The translations under genes were made by a program, and so were the position numbers. Shown one piece after another: positions 37,440 through 47,500 of a DNA stretch of 64,000 nt (within the stretch, counting starts at the first letter, position 1; every line of letters starts with the position of its first letter). Source of the DNA: Tepidimicrobium xylanilyticum. GTDB taxonomy: Bacteria > Bacillota > Clostridia > Tissierellales > Tepidimicrobiaceae. The stretch spans positions 65,774 through 129,773 of the forward strand of contig NZ_FNNG01000001.1 of the NCBI RefSeq assembly GCF_900106765.1, in the 5' to 3' direction. The notes beneath the pieces were generated by a model. The model did not search any database, had not been told where the DNA came from, and saw nothing but the letters and a program-made list of their open reading frames with translations.

Positions 37440-38197
37440 TCAAACCATGCAATACACTCCTCCATCATATTGGTAGTAACAAAATGGTTTAGATTTGGAT
37501 ATTCTATTAATTTTATCCTATCGCGATAACTGTATTTATGTCTAATTTTATGATAGAAAATGCGCTGGCTTTCAATGGGTACTACATTATCCCTATCTCC
37601 ATGTAATAACAGAATAGGTCTATCTATCAATAGATTCAGATTGTTTTGCGGATCTAATCTTTTCACTTGATCTATCTCTTTAAACTCAAAAGCATTGGAT
37701 ATTTCATGGTTTTTTCTTAACCATTTGTTGAAATTCTCCCATCCACAGGAACCATTGAATATTACTGAAGCCTTTACATTGGGATTATGAGTAAATATTC
37801 CAGCCGCAGTAAATCCTCCCATGGAATGGCCTAAGACTCCAATCCTGTTTGGATCTGCGTCATACTTAGATATTATTTGGTCTATTATGGTATTAGATTC
37901 CTTGATATTGGTTAGTATCGTATCCCAAAAATATTGTTTTGCATCTTCTAAATCGTATTTTGATAATGCTCCCCTTTCTCCATGGTGGATAGCATCAGGA
38001 ATTATTACCTGATAGCCTACTGTAGATAGAATGAAACCCCTCATCCTCTGCAATTCCTTATTTGAACTCCAGCCATGGTAAAGGATAACTGTTGGCAGTG
38101 GTTTTTCCCACTCTTTAGGTCTAAATAAAATCGCTGGAATTCCTTCAATTGTAATTTTGTCTTCTAAAATATAACTGGATTTCAAATAGCTAGTCAT
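37427..38197 (-). CDS. Alpha/beta hydrolase, esterase-like (YitV/DLH type)
   Basis: 256 aa, cytosolic. LYHGWSSNKE marks the oxyanion-hole strand, GVLGHSMGGF the Ser nucleophile elbow, LLLHGDRDNVVP the catalytic Asp and NLNHFVTT the His. The N-terminal FRPKEWEKPLPTVILYHG layout is that of YitV-like esterases. Monocistronic, convergent with the RpiR gene. Substrate unknown. Confidence 0.83.
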   Translation of the reverse strand: MTSYLKSSYILEDKITIEGIPAILFRPKEWEKPLPTVILYHGWSSNKELQRMRGFILSTVGYQVIIPDAIHHGERGALSKYDLEDAKQYFWDTILTNIKESNTIIDQIISKYDADPNRIGVLGHSMGGFTAAGIFTHNPNVKASVIFNGSCGWENFNKWLRKNHEISNAFEFKEIDQVKRLDPQNNLNLLIDRPILLLHGDRDNVVPIESQRIFYHKIRHKYSYRDRIKLIEYPNLNHFVTTNMMEECIAWFDRFL

Positions 38198-38278
38198 CCT
38201 ATTACCCCTCTTAAATTATTATAAACTAATAATATGATACTACAAAATGGATAAAATAAAAACTATATAATACGAAAA

Positions 38279-38306
38279 AACCAAGGTGGAAAACTCCACC
38301 TTGGTT
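38279..38306 (-). terminator. Terminator of the surface-protease operon
   Basis: 12-bp perfect stem AACCAAGGTGGA/TCCACCTTGGTT with a 4-nt loop, followed on the minus strand by TTTTTTCG. Confidence 0.88.
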
Positions 38307-38312
38307 ACCTAT

Positions 38313-41300
38313 TTATTTTATATAGACTTTAGTATTACCATCCCTATCATAATAGATTATAGTATTAGGCAGCACCCCTTCTCCTACTATCTCACCATAT
38401 TCATTTACTATATTCCCATCAACTTTCATATATGTTTCATTGCCTGCATTTAACCATTCTATTAAGACTAATTGGGCTTCAGCATTACTATTTAGATAAT
38501 CACTATCATATGCATTATTGTCTGCAATTACTGAGTTGTTTGGAAGATCTCCCATATTTCCTAGTATAGTTACCCTTCCTTCAGCTATTCCATTTATCCT
38601 AATACCCTCGCTACTAATGTATATTACTTCTACCTGTAAGTCCTTAGCAACTACACCTTCTGGCACAGTCCAGGTACCAGTATATAATCCATTCTCTTCC
38701 ACCATCGGTATGCCAATATCTTCGGCTGTATTCAAAGATGGTACTAATAGTCTAAAGTATCCAGAACCTCCTATTGGTGCATTGAAGCTTACAGTTAGTA
38801 CATCTCCAGCTTTTAATTCCACATCTTCTGATGGCTCTATATTTGTGATAGTTATTTCTTCTGGCTCTGGTATAATGTTCAGCTTACCTTCAGCTATTGC
38901 TGTCACCTCAGTTCCAAAGGGGCTAATATAGACTACTTGGATTTCTATTCCTTTGGCAATTACTCCCTCAGGTATAGTCCAAGTTCCAGTATATAGTCCA
39001 TCTACTTCTATCATTGGTATTCCTGTGGTTTCGGTCATGCTTAATGTTGGCAGCAATAGCCTAAAGTATCCAGAACCTCCTGTTGGTGCATTGAAGCTTA
39101 CGGTTAGTACATCCCCAGCCATCAATTCTATATCTTCAGATGGTTCTATATTTGTAATAACAGGCAATCCCAAATCTACTATTACTCTTCTTTCAACTAC
39201 AGTTTCATTTCCAGCTAAATCCACCGCTTTCACAACTATTATATTTTCACCTTGTTCTACTAGTGATCTTTCATGGAAGTTGCCATCTTCATCTATTGTT
39301 ATTTCTTTATCATTTATCAATAATTTTTTAATTCCTATATTATCTCGGACATTTCCCCTTATATGGACTACTTCTGCATTAATCTTCTTATTATCTTCCG
39401 GTTCAACTACTTCTAATACTGGTACTACCTTGTCTTTTATTACTGTTACCAGCTTAGATGGTTCAGTTTCTATTCCATCCATTTCAGCTGTCGCCATAAT
39501 TTGGTTGCTTTCCAGTGGTAGTTCCACTTCTATTGCAAATCGATTGTTCTCTGTGTTGCTGCTTGCTACCTTTTCATCATTCACATATATGTTTATCTTT
39601 CCTTCTGATGATAACATTCCTTCTACTGTTATACTATCTTTATTAGTGTAGTTAATCTCCTCTAAATTGGTTATTACTGGTGTTGATACAGAGTATTCCA
39701 TTATAGCTCTTATCATTAGAGCTCCTTCTACCCCTTCACTGGATATAAGCTGGAATTCTCCATCTATGTTCATATAGGACCTATCTCCATGAGGTGAGCT
39801 GGTATCTACTCCCGTTCCTGGACAGTAACTACCTGCTTGATCCTGTATTGTCGATATGAAGTAATCCCTATCTGTAGAAAATCCGATGCTAGATAGGTCT
39901 ATATAGTTCCATTGTCCCCTTACCACATCATCTACAAATATGGTGTCTCCAACTTTAATTGGCTCTCCATTCTCATTTATATCGTATATGGCAAACCCTA
40001 TTCTATTGCCTCCTGGCGTTGGCCAGTCATTACCCCAGAAGAATATATTTACTCCCTTAACCTTTCCATACTGGGACGGGGTGAATCTTACTGCCAATCC
40101 ATTTGGTGCATTGTTTAATACCAAAGCATTTTCTGCTGTACCATCATCATAAGCTATTTCATCATCATATCCGACAAATCTTTGTAAACCTAATTCCACT
40201 TCAGTTACTTGGTCTGCTTCAACTGTTACTGTAAATTCTCCTGATGTAAATCCATCAGCTACTACCTTTAGGGTATAGGTACCTACTAGTACATCTGGTA
40301 TTGTAAAGTACCCATCTTCATCTGCAGCTACCTTTTCTATCCTAGGATCCTCAACAACTCTTATCAATGCATAGGAAGCAGGATTTTTGTAATATCTATC
40401 TATTACCCTACCAGTTATACTTCCTCTTGGCTTTTCCTCTAGAATGAAGGTTTGCCTTGCTATTTCATCTTCTACTACCGTCATTTGGCTATCCTGTGAA
40501 TAGTACCCATAGGCTTCTGCCCTTAGAGTATATTGCCCTGTTGGTAATCTCATGGAAAACTCGCCAGTTATAGGATCGACTTTTATGCTCTTTCCAGTTT
40601 CTAGTACCGTTACTACTGCATCCTCTATTGGAATTCCTCCACCTCTAGCCTGTGGTATTTTGTTTATAACTTTATCTTCTACTTTCTCATGCTTAATTAC
40701 AGACGATACTCTACTTCCAATTCTAAAGCTTGGATCTACTTCTTTAACCAATTCCTTTGAAAAAACATTCATTATGCCTTTATTATTGCTTTCAACCGAT
40801 TTGGATGCATTCCTTGAAATCGCTTTAACAGTTTTAACTTTACCAGTCTCTGATGGAGTTTGAGTATAGTCTATATGAGCCCTAATCATGAATACTCCTT
40901 CAAATCCTTCATCAGCAAGTGGGTACATTTCTCCACCAACGTTTAAATAAGCTCTATTTCCATGAAGAGAATTGGTATCTAATCCAGTGCCGGGTACATA
41001 ATCTCCTATAGTATCTTGCATTGTGGAAATAAAGAAATCCTTATCTGTAAAGAAGTCATAATTCGAGAGGTCTATATAGTTCCAATCTCCCCTAATTAAA
41101 TTATCAATGTACAATGTTTCTCCAAACTTGGATATACTTCCATCATCATTGACTTCATAAACTTCAAAGCCTAATCTATTGCCACCAGGTGTTGGCCAAT
41201 CATCATCCCATAAGTAAATGCTTGCTCCCATCAATTTCCCATTTTGACTTGGAGTAAATCTTACCGCACAGCCATTACCCGCTGAAACCAATACCAAAGC

Positions 41301-44300
41301 ATCGTCTGCTATTCCATCATCATAGGCAATCACTTCTTCAGTTGGAGGTTCATAATTTACTCCTGATACGATTACATCGTCTATATACCAACCACTGCGG
41401 ACTATTGAATAATCCGAGTAGAATTTGAATCTAATCTTTATAGTATCGCCCCGGTATTCTGTTAACGGTATTTCTTCTGCTACCCAGCCATTGCTTACGT
41501 TGGTAATCTTACCTGTTAAATTGGTCCAAGTAGCTCCATCATCCTTTGAAATTTGGACATAGCCGTAATCATAGTTGTTCTCAGTATGATACCAATGTTT
41601 GAAGGATAAATATGGCATTTGATCTTCTGGAATAACTATTTCTGGACTTTCTATATAAGCATCACTATTAGTATAATAATCCCCTGAAAGATTGGTAGCC
41701 CATACCTTTTCACCAGATGCTGCTGAATTTGGTCCAGATGTTGGTATTCCCCACTCCCAACAGCTATTAGTTCCGCCTATAACAAATCCGCCATCATCTT
41801 CTTCAAAATCTGAGCTATATAATATGGTAATTTCTAGAGCAGTAGCTTGTACTGCTCCAGTAAAATCGCTAACATTGCCCGAGGTATCTTCTGCATTGAT
41901 CTTATAGTAATAGGTCTTATTTCCAACTACATCCATATCCAAATAGGTAGTTGCAACAGTTTCTCCTATTTTTACATATTCCCCATCAGCTTCTTCTGCC
42001 CTATAAACATTATAGTGAGACATATCTCCATCTGGAGAAGGAATCCATGTCAATTCAATACCTGCCATGCCTGCTTTAGCTTTGAAATCTGTTGGAACTT
42101 GAGGAGCTTCTGAATCGGGACCTAATAATCTCACATTGTCAATGTACCAGCCCTCATAATTTGATGAACCATCACTTGTAAGCCTGAATCCTACAAACAC
42201 TGGATTTGTGGATCCAATATAATCATTTAGATTTATAACTAGCTCCTTCCAGCTAGCGGAAGATCCAGTAATAGTGGTAACTTGATTCCAGTTCTCACCA
42301 TAGTCGTTAGATACATATACATAGCCTTTATCATAATTATTTTCCAATCGATACCAGTGATGAAATCTTAAGGACGCAGATGGCAGAGAAGTATCCCTTA
42401 AATCTATTGGAGGAGTAATTAACCAATCATCTGCATTGTTACTATAATTTCCACCCAAGACTGTACCCGCTAGACCTTCTCCCTCATAGGGTGTTGGGTC
42501 TGAACCTGTGGCTTTACCCCATTGCCAGCTACCATTAAACTTCCAGCCTAATGCGTTCTTTTCAAATCCTTGGACGTATTCATCTGGAACTACTCCAAAT
42601 CTTATATCTATTCCATAATCCTCGGATACTACTGCTACTCCAGCATAATCTACAGCCTTTATCTTGTATGTTATGCTATCACCTATCAACATGTCAGAAC
42701 TTATTATCCCTTTATATATTCCATCTTTATGGTCACCTGATATCCTATTCATTGGTATCATGAACCAATAGGATTTGCCTGCAGGTTTCACCAATAGTTC
42801 TGCTTCTGTTACAGCTACATCGTCTATTAATCGAGCTTCTATTTCTATCTCAGAACCAACAAAAGCTTCAGTAATTTCCTGTTCGTGGATAATACTTACA
42901 TCTTCTAAATCTTCACCTTCTTTTAATACTTTACCTTCTACTACTCCTATTCCTGTTACCACTTCAGATACAGCTTTGAAAGCATTTACCATACCATATC
43001 CATATCCAAAGTTAGGCGACTTGCGATAGGTATTGTCTGTTAGTGGGTCTGCTGTATTAGCTAAGATGTTTTCAATATCCCCTAAATTCAATGAATTGTT
43101 TGCAGATAATAATAGAGCCACCGTTCCACTAACATGTGGAGCTGACATAGATGTTCCCGAATAACCTCCAGTGTATCCTCCTGGTATAGATGAATAAATA
43201 TTTACTCCCGGAGCAGATATATTTGGTTTAATCAAAATTTCATCATAAGGAGATGGTCCTAATTTAGAGAAGCTTGCCCTTTTATCATATCTATCTACTG
43301 CTGCTACTGCATAGGATTCGGGATAATTTGCTGGATTTGAAATTGAACCTGGCCATGGCAATGGTTCTCCAGGTCTTTGATTCCCTGCTGAAAATACTGG
43401 GAATATTTTAGCTGCGCGCCATGCTCTTACAGCATCCCTGTACCAGTCGTCAATCCCTCCTGGTCCTCCCCAGGAATTGTTCACTACATCTGGAGCTGCA
43501 GTTGGATCTCCACCTGGATGTAGCATCCATTCGGCTGCATCAAGCAAAATTCGATCCGTTGTATATCCAGATCTATCGAATACCCTGGCAGCTATCCATC
43601 TGGCCCCAGGTGCTACCCCTATTGGATTAGAGCCATTTGGTTCTCGTCCTAATATGGTACCCAATACGTGAGTTCCATGGGTATCTGAATCCTCTGGTAA
43701 ACTAGCTCTGTATTGTAGGTCTATCCAGCTCTTCTCTGGCTCTACTACTTTACCTGTATTAGGGTCATATCCCCTCCATTTATTACGAAGGGCTGGATGA
43801 GTCCAATCCGCTCCTGAATCTATTAAACCTACTACAGTACCTGTACCATCAATTCCCATATTCCAAACCTGATCTGCACCAACTCTTATTATATTCCATT
43901 GAGGTTCTGTGTAATCTAGATTGATTTTTCCATCTGCTCTAGTTTCCTTAATATACTCTAGCTTATGAATTTTATTTTTGTAAATCTTTCCTACTTCATT
44001 CATGAAGGAAATATTCTCTACTACTTCTGGTGTGGCTTTTACAAATACCATGTTCACAATATGGAATGATTTAAATTCTTCTACATTACCCTTTTCCTTT
44101 TCCTGTTCTAAATATTTGATTAATTTGGATTGAGTCATATCTGCTTTATCCCTTAGAGCTTCCGTAACCGCTTTTCTTACTTCCATCTTTGTGCTATAAG
44201 GAGTCATCTTAGATAACAATGAAACTTCTGTAGCCTTAGCCACATTCATCACATCAGCCTGATCTTTCATATACACCAATACTTCAACTAGATCTCCCTT

Positions 44301-44477
44301 TTTAAAGTCTTCCCTTACTTCCTTAGTCACCTTATTTGCTGCTTCTAGTTTTAAATCCTCCTTGACTGTAGATAAATTTTGTTCTTTTGCATGGACTAAA
44401 GATGTCACATTGCCCAATACCAAAATCATGGCAATAAGCAGGGACAATATCTTTACAGTTCTTCTGTTCTTCGGCAT
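38313..44477 (-). CDS. Giant secreted subtilase (S8) with MAM-like, CNA-like and Ig-like repeats
   Basis: 2054 aa. Signal peptide 1-30, a propeptide region, then a subtilase with Asp220 (VVGLIDSGAD), His267 (DTHGTHV) and Ser443 (GTSMSAPH), as in bacillopeptidase F-like enzymes. Downstream are two jelly-roll-like modules (each with a GWYIDxV motif), an Fn3-like unit, and two copies of a ~120-residue module (AYDDGxAxxALVL ... FTPSQ ... DWPTPGGNR). Carboxypeptidase-regulatory-like and Ig-like domains follow, then two tandem ~95-residue repeats (IEPSEDxELxAGDVLTVSFN), and a last ~80-residue module shared with the neighbouring protease. No LPxTG or SLH anchor. Confidence 0.92.
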   Translation of the reverse strand: MPKNRRTVKILSLLIAMILVLGNVTSLVHAKEQNLSTVKEDLKLEAANKVTKEVREDFKKGDLVEVLVYMKDQADVMNVAKATEVSLLSKMTPYSTKMEVRKAVTEALRDKADMTQSKLIKYLEQEKEKGNVEEFKSFHIVNMVFVKATPEVVENISFMNEVGKIYKNKIHKLEYIKETRADGKINLDYTEPQWNIIRVGADQVWNMGIDGTGTVVGLIDSGADWTHPALRNKWRGYDPNTGKVVEPEKSWIDLQYRASLPEDSDTHGTHVLGTILGREPNGSNPIGVAPGARWIAARVFDRSGYTTDRILLDAAEWMLHPGGDPTAAPDVVNNSWGGPGGIDDWYRDAVRAWRAAKIFPVFSAGNQRPGEPLPWPGSISNPANYPESYAVAAVDRYDKRASFSKLGPSPYDEILIKPNISAPGVNIYSSIPGGYTGGYSGTSMSAPHVSGTVALLLSANNSLNLGDIENILANTADPLTDNTYRKSPNFGYGYGMVNAFKAVSEVVTGIGVVEGKVLKEGEDLEDVSIIHEQEITEAFVGSEIEIEARLIDDVAVTEAELLVKPAGKSYWFMIPMNRISGDHKDGIYKGIISSDMLIGDSITYKIKAVDYAGVAVVSEDYGIDIRFGVVPDEYVQGFEKNALGWKFNGSWQWGKATGSDPTPYEGEGLAGTVLGGNYSNNADDWLITPPIDLRDTSLPSASLRFHHWYRLENNYDKGYVYVSNDYGENWNQVTTITGSSASWKELVINLNDYIGSTNPVFVGFRLTSDGSSNYEGWYIDNVRLLGPDSEAPQVPTDFKAKAGMAGIELTWIPSPDGDMSHYNVYRAEEADGEYVKIGETVATTYLDMDVVGNKTYYYKINAEDTSGNVSDFTGAVQATALEITILYSSDFEEDDGGFVIGGTNSCWEWGIPTSGPNSAASGEKVWATNLSGDYYTNSDAYIESPEIVIPEDQMPYLSFKHWYHTENNYDYGYVQISKDDGATWTNLTGKITNVSNGWVAEEIPLTEYRGDTIKIRFKFYSDYSIVRSGWYIDDVIVSGVNYEPPTEEVIAYDDGIADDALVLVSAGNGCAVRFTPSQNGKLMGASIYLWDDDWPTPGGNRLGFEVYEVNDDGSISKFGETLYIDNLIRGDWNYIDLSNYDFFTDKDFFISTMQDTIGDYVPGTGLDTNSLHGNRAYLNVGGEMYPLADEGFEGVFMIRAHIDYTQTPSETGKVKTVKAISRNASKSVESNNKGIMNVFSKELVKEVDPSFRIGSRVSSVIKHEKVEDKVINKIPQARGGGIPIEDAVVTVLETGKSIKVDPITGEFSMRLPTGQYTLRAEAYGYYSQDSQMTVVEDEIARQTFILEEKPRGSITGRVIDRYYKNPASYALIRVVEDPRIEKVAADEDGYFTIPDVLVGTYTLKVVADGFTSGEFTVTVEADQVTEVELGLQRFVGYDDEIAYDDGTAENALVLNNAPNGLAVRFTPSQYGKVKGVNIFFWGNDWPTPGGNRIGFAIYDINENGEPIKVGDTIFVDDVVRGQWNYIDLSSIGFSTDRDYFISTIQDQAGSYCPGTGVDTSSPHGDRSYMNIDGEFQLISSEGVEGALMIRAIMEYSVSTPVITNLEEINYTNKDSITVEGMLSSEGKINIYVNDEKVASSNTENNRFAIEVELPLESNQIMATAEMDGIETEPSKLVTVIKDKVVPVLEVVEPEDNKKINAEVVHIRGNVRDNIGIKKLLINDKEITIDEDGNFHERSLVEQGENIIVVKAVDLAGNETVVERRVIVDLGLPVITNIEPSEDIELMAGDVLTVSFNAPTGGSGYFRLLLPTLSMTETTGIPMIEVDGLYTGTWTIPEGVIAKGIEIQVVYISPFGTEVTAIAEGKLNIIPEPEEITITNIEPSEDVELKAGDVLTVSFNAPIGGSGYFRLLVPSLNTAEDIGIPMVEENGLYTGTWTVPEGVVAKDLQVEVIYISSEGIRINGIAEGRVTILGNMGDLPNNSVIADNNAYDSDYLNSNAEAQLVLIEWLNAGNETYMKVDGNIVNEYGEIVGEGVLPNTIIYYDRDGNTKVYIK

Positions 44478-44543
44478 TCGCCAATACCCCCTTTATTTTT
44501 TATCCTCCTGGCTAAACCAACCTTTAGCCTTTGGAATATTTAC

Positions 44544-44577
44544 TAAATAGGTCCTCCAATAAAAGAGGACCTATTTA
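44544..44577 (-). terminator. Hairpin between the two subtilase genes
   Basis: 12-13-bp perfect stem around an 8-nt loop; few T residues follow, so it may attenuate rather than stop transcription. Confidence 0.6.
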
Positions 44578-44591
44578 ATTTTCTCTGGAAA

Positions 44592-47500
44592 TTATTTTTC
44601 ATAATAGGTGATATTGCCCTTAACATCGTAGTAGATTATCCTTTCTGGTAATACTTCTATGCTTACATCCTTTCCTTGTAAATTAACCATTCTGCCATCA
44701 ACAGGCTTAATGTAAACTTCCTTCCCACCATTGATCCATTCTATTAACCTTCTTTGTGCTTTTGGATTGCTATTCAGATAATCCACATGGTATGCCTCAT
44801 CACCTACTATTGTCGTATCTCCTGGTAAATCACGCAAGTCTCTTACAACAGTAATTTTACCCTCTGCCATCTTAGAATGAGTTCTTTCATTAATGTCTAC
44901 ATATACTACTTCTACCGTTAGGTTAGAAACTGCTAATCCTTCCGGTACAATCCAAGTCCCTGAATATAGGCCTTTTTCCTCAACCATAGGAGTTCCCAAT
45001 GAGTTTTCTAATCCAAATGGCAGCATTATCTTATAATATCCTTTCCCTCCACTAGGAGCATTGAAACTGATATTTAATGTGTCTCCAGCCTTTAATATTA
45101 CATCTTCAGATGGTTGAACATTTGAAATAAGGTTAGTAGGGTCAATTGCCAATTGAACCTTCGTTTCATGACCTCCTAGGTCTACTAGAGTGAAATTAAA
45201 TACATTTTCTCCTTCTTTAAGATTTACGGTATAATCAGTGATCATCTCCGTAGGCTCCACCTTTAATAATGGGTATTCGTATCTGTAAATTTCACTATCA
45301 CCTAGATATAATACAAAGTTTCCAAGTTCATCAAACATCCTAATATTAAGCTCTGCCTTTAAATCTTCTGTATCTATGTTGGTAACAACTACTTCCAACT
45401 CTGGAGCTTTTGTATCAACATAGAACATTCTTGCAATGCCACCATTGGTTCCTGATTTGGATATGGCTTCTACTTTTATTTCATGATAGCCGTCTTCTAA
45501 TACCAACACCTTTTTAAACTTATATGCAGGACCTTTATACAATAACTGAGTTGGATCTTCTGGGTTGGTGATAGTTGCATTTTCTACATACTCAATTTCA
45601 GCTTCTTGACCATCTACAAGGACTTTGTCTAGTAGATGGAAGTTTGCCACATAACCTTCAAATAGTACATTATTATCTGTAAATGTCTCGAGTAATAATG
45701 GTTTCAATAAGAAAATATATGGATGTTCATTATCAACAGCTATGGTTATACTTCCAGAACCTATATTAAATGCTTTATCAATTACGACTACTTCTACCTC
45801 ATTAACTCCTATTAATTTATCTAGGCCTATTTCATACAAGGATTCCTTTTCATCTATTAATACTGGTTCTTCATCTAATAGTTCATCATTTAGATATACT
45901 AAGAATCCCATGACACCGGAACTTTCCTCAACTACCTTAAATCTAACTTTATTGTTTTCCCTGTCAAAGACCAGATCCACTATTTCTGGTACAACGGTAT
46001 CTACAATTATTGGAATCTGTTTTGACTGTACTGACGCATTATCATAGTGAATCTTTGCTTCTATTTCATATATATAATCTCCATCTGGGACTATCTCCCC
46101 ATTAATATCGCCAAACCACCAAGCATCCATAACCAAGGTAGTTGGACTTCTTCTACCGTTATCTATTAGGTTCTTTCTTTGATATTGGCTAGTATATAAA
46201 TTCCTTAAATTATTTCCTTCTCCATCTAATATCCTATAATTTACGAATTCGGCATTTCTTAAGAACGACATATAGGGTAGTACATTATCGGTTCCAAATA
46301 TGAGTCCATCTATCGTTCCAGGACTCATATAGATTCTATTAGGTGTGTTATAGTAATATGCAGTGCCAAATAGATCTGCATAAAGCATTCCTGATAATTG
46401 GAAATAAGATGAATCTACTGGATCAATAAATCTCATTCCATCTATAATTTTTGGTTCTCCCCAATTGCCATAAAATCCAACATAAGGAACGGAAAGATTT
46501 GGATTATTTCCATTTACATCCGATAAAACTACAAATCCTTCCACAAACATATTCCTATAGATGGTTGGATCAGATCCAATATCTACCCTTACTTCAAATT
46601 CTATTTGGTCATTGGCGGGAACAGTAATGGTATCTGGACTATCCACAATGGCATCAATGTAATCGGAAGATAGTAGATTAAGTTCTGCATCTCCATAGGA
46701 GTAGATATAATCTTTCAATACCACTACATTTACATTATAGGTGGCATCTGTACCTGAATCATTTATAGCTAAAAATCGCATGGTAAATGCTGTAGATTCA
46801 AAATCCTTTAGTTCCACCTTAGCTTCTTTGGTATCGGCATCCACTACTCGGACTGGGGTAGTAACTGCGCCATAAATATCCATTAGCCCAGCTCCTTGCC
46901 TTCTAGGCGAATACTCACACCCATAATCATCTAATACTATGTTAGCAGTATTCATCAACAATACTTTAGTAAGCCTTGATTGTTCTGATAAAGGTAAGTT
47001 CCTATATAAAGTATGTTCTTTAATATATTCCATAACTAACGCTGACCCGCCTGCCACATGGGGTGCTGCCATGGAAGTTCCGCTGGCTATACCATACCTA
47101 TCATCATTCAAGGTAGAATAGATTTTTCCACCAGGGGCAGTAATTTCTGGTTTTAATTCAAAGGAAGCTGTAGTTCCCCAAGAAGTGAAATCGGACATCA
47201 ATCCTCCCGTCGGATTAGGTACGGATATTAATTCATCGGTAAAGGTTACATATTTCTCCTCCAATTCTAATAATTCCAATCCTGCTTTATAGCCTACAAA
47301 TACTGCAGGAATCTTCACATCATCGGGAGTTTGCATATTGACTAAACCTTCTCCACCTGCTTCGTGGTTTCTAACTATTACACCAATGGCTCCTGCCTCC
47401 TGTGCATTCTTTATTTTTTCTACGAAGGGTGCAGGATCTCCACCACGAACTATTAAAGCTACTTTGCCTTCCACCTGAGTCAGTTCTGACGGATGACCTG

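Noticed and set aside
38040-38056. AATTCCTTAT string resembling the CRISPR repeat core inside the hydrolase gene
   Set aside because: Only about ten bases match, inside a well-formed coding sequence; a similar short match occurs in guaB, so it is chance.
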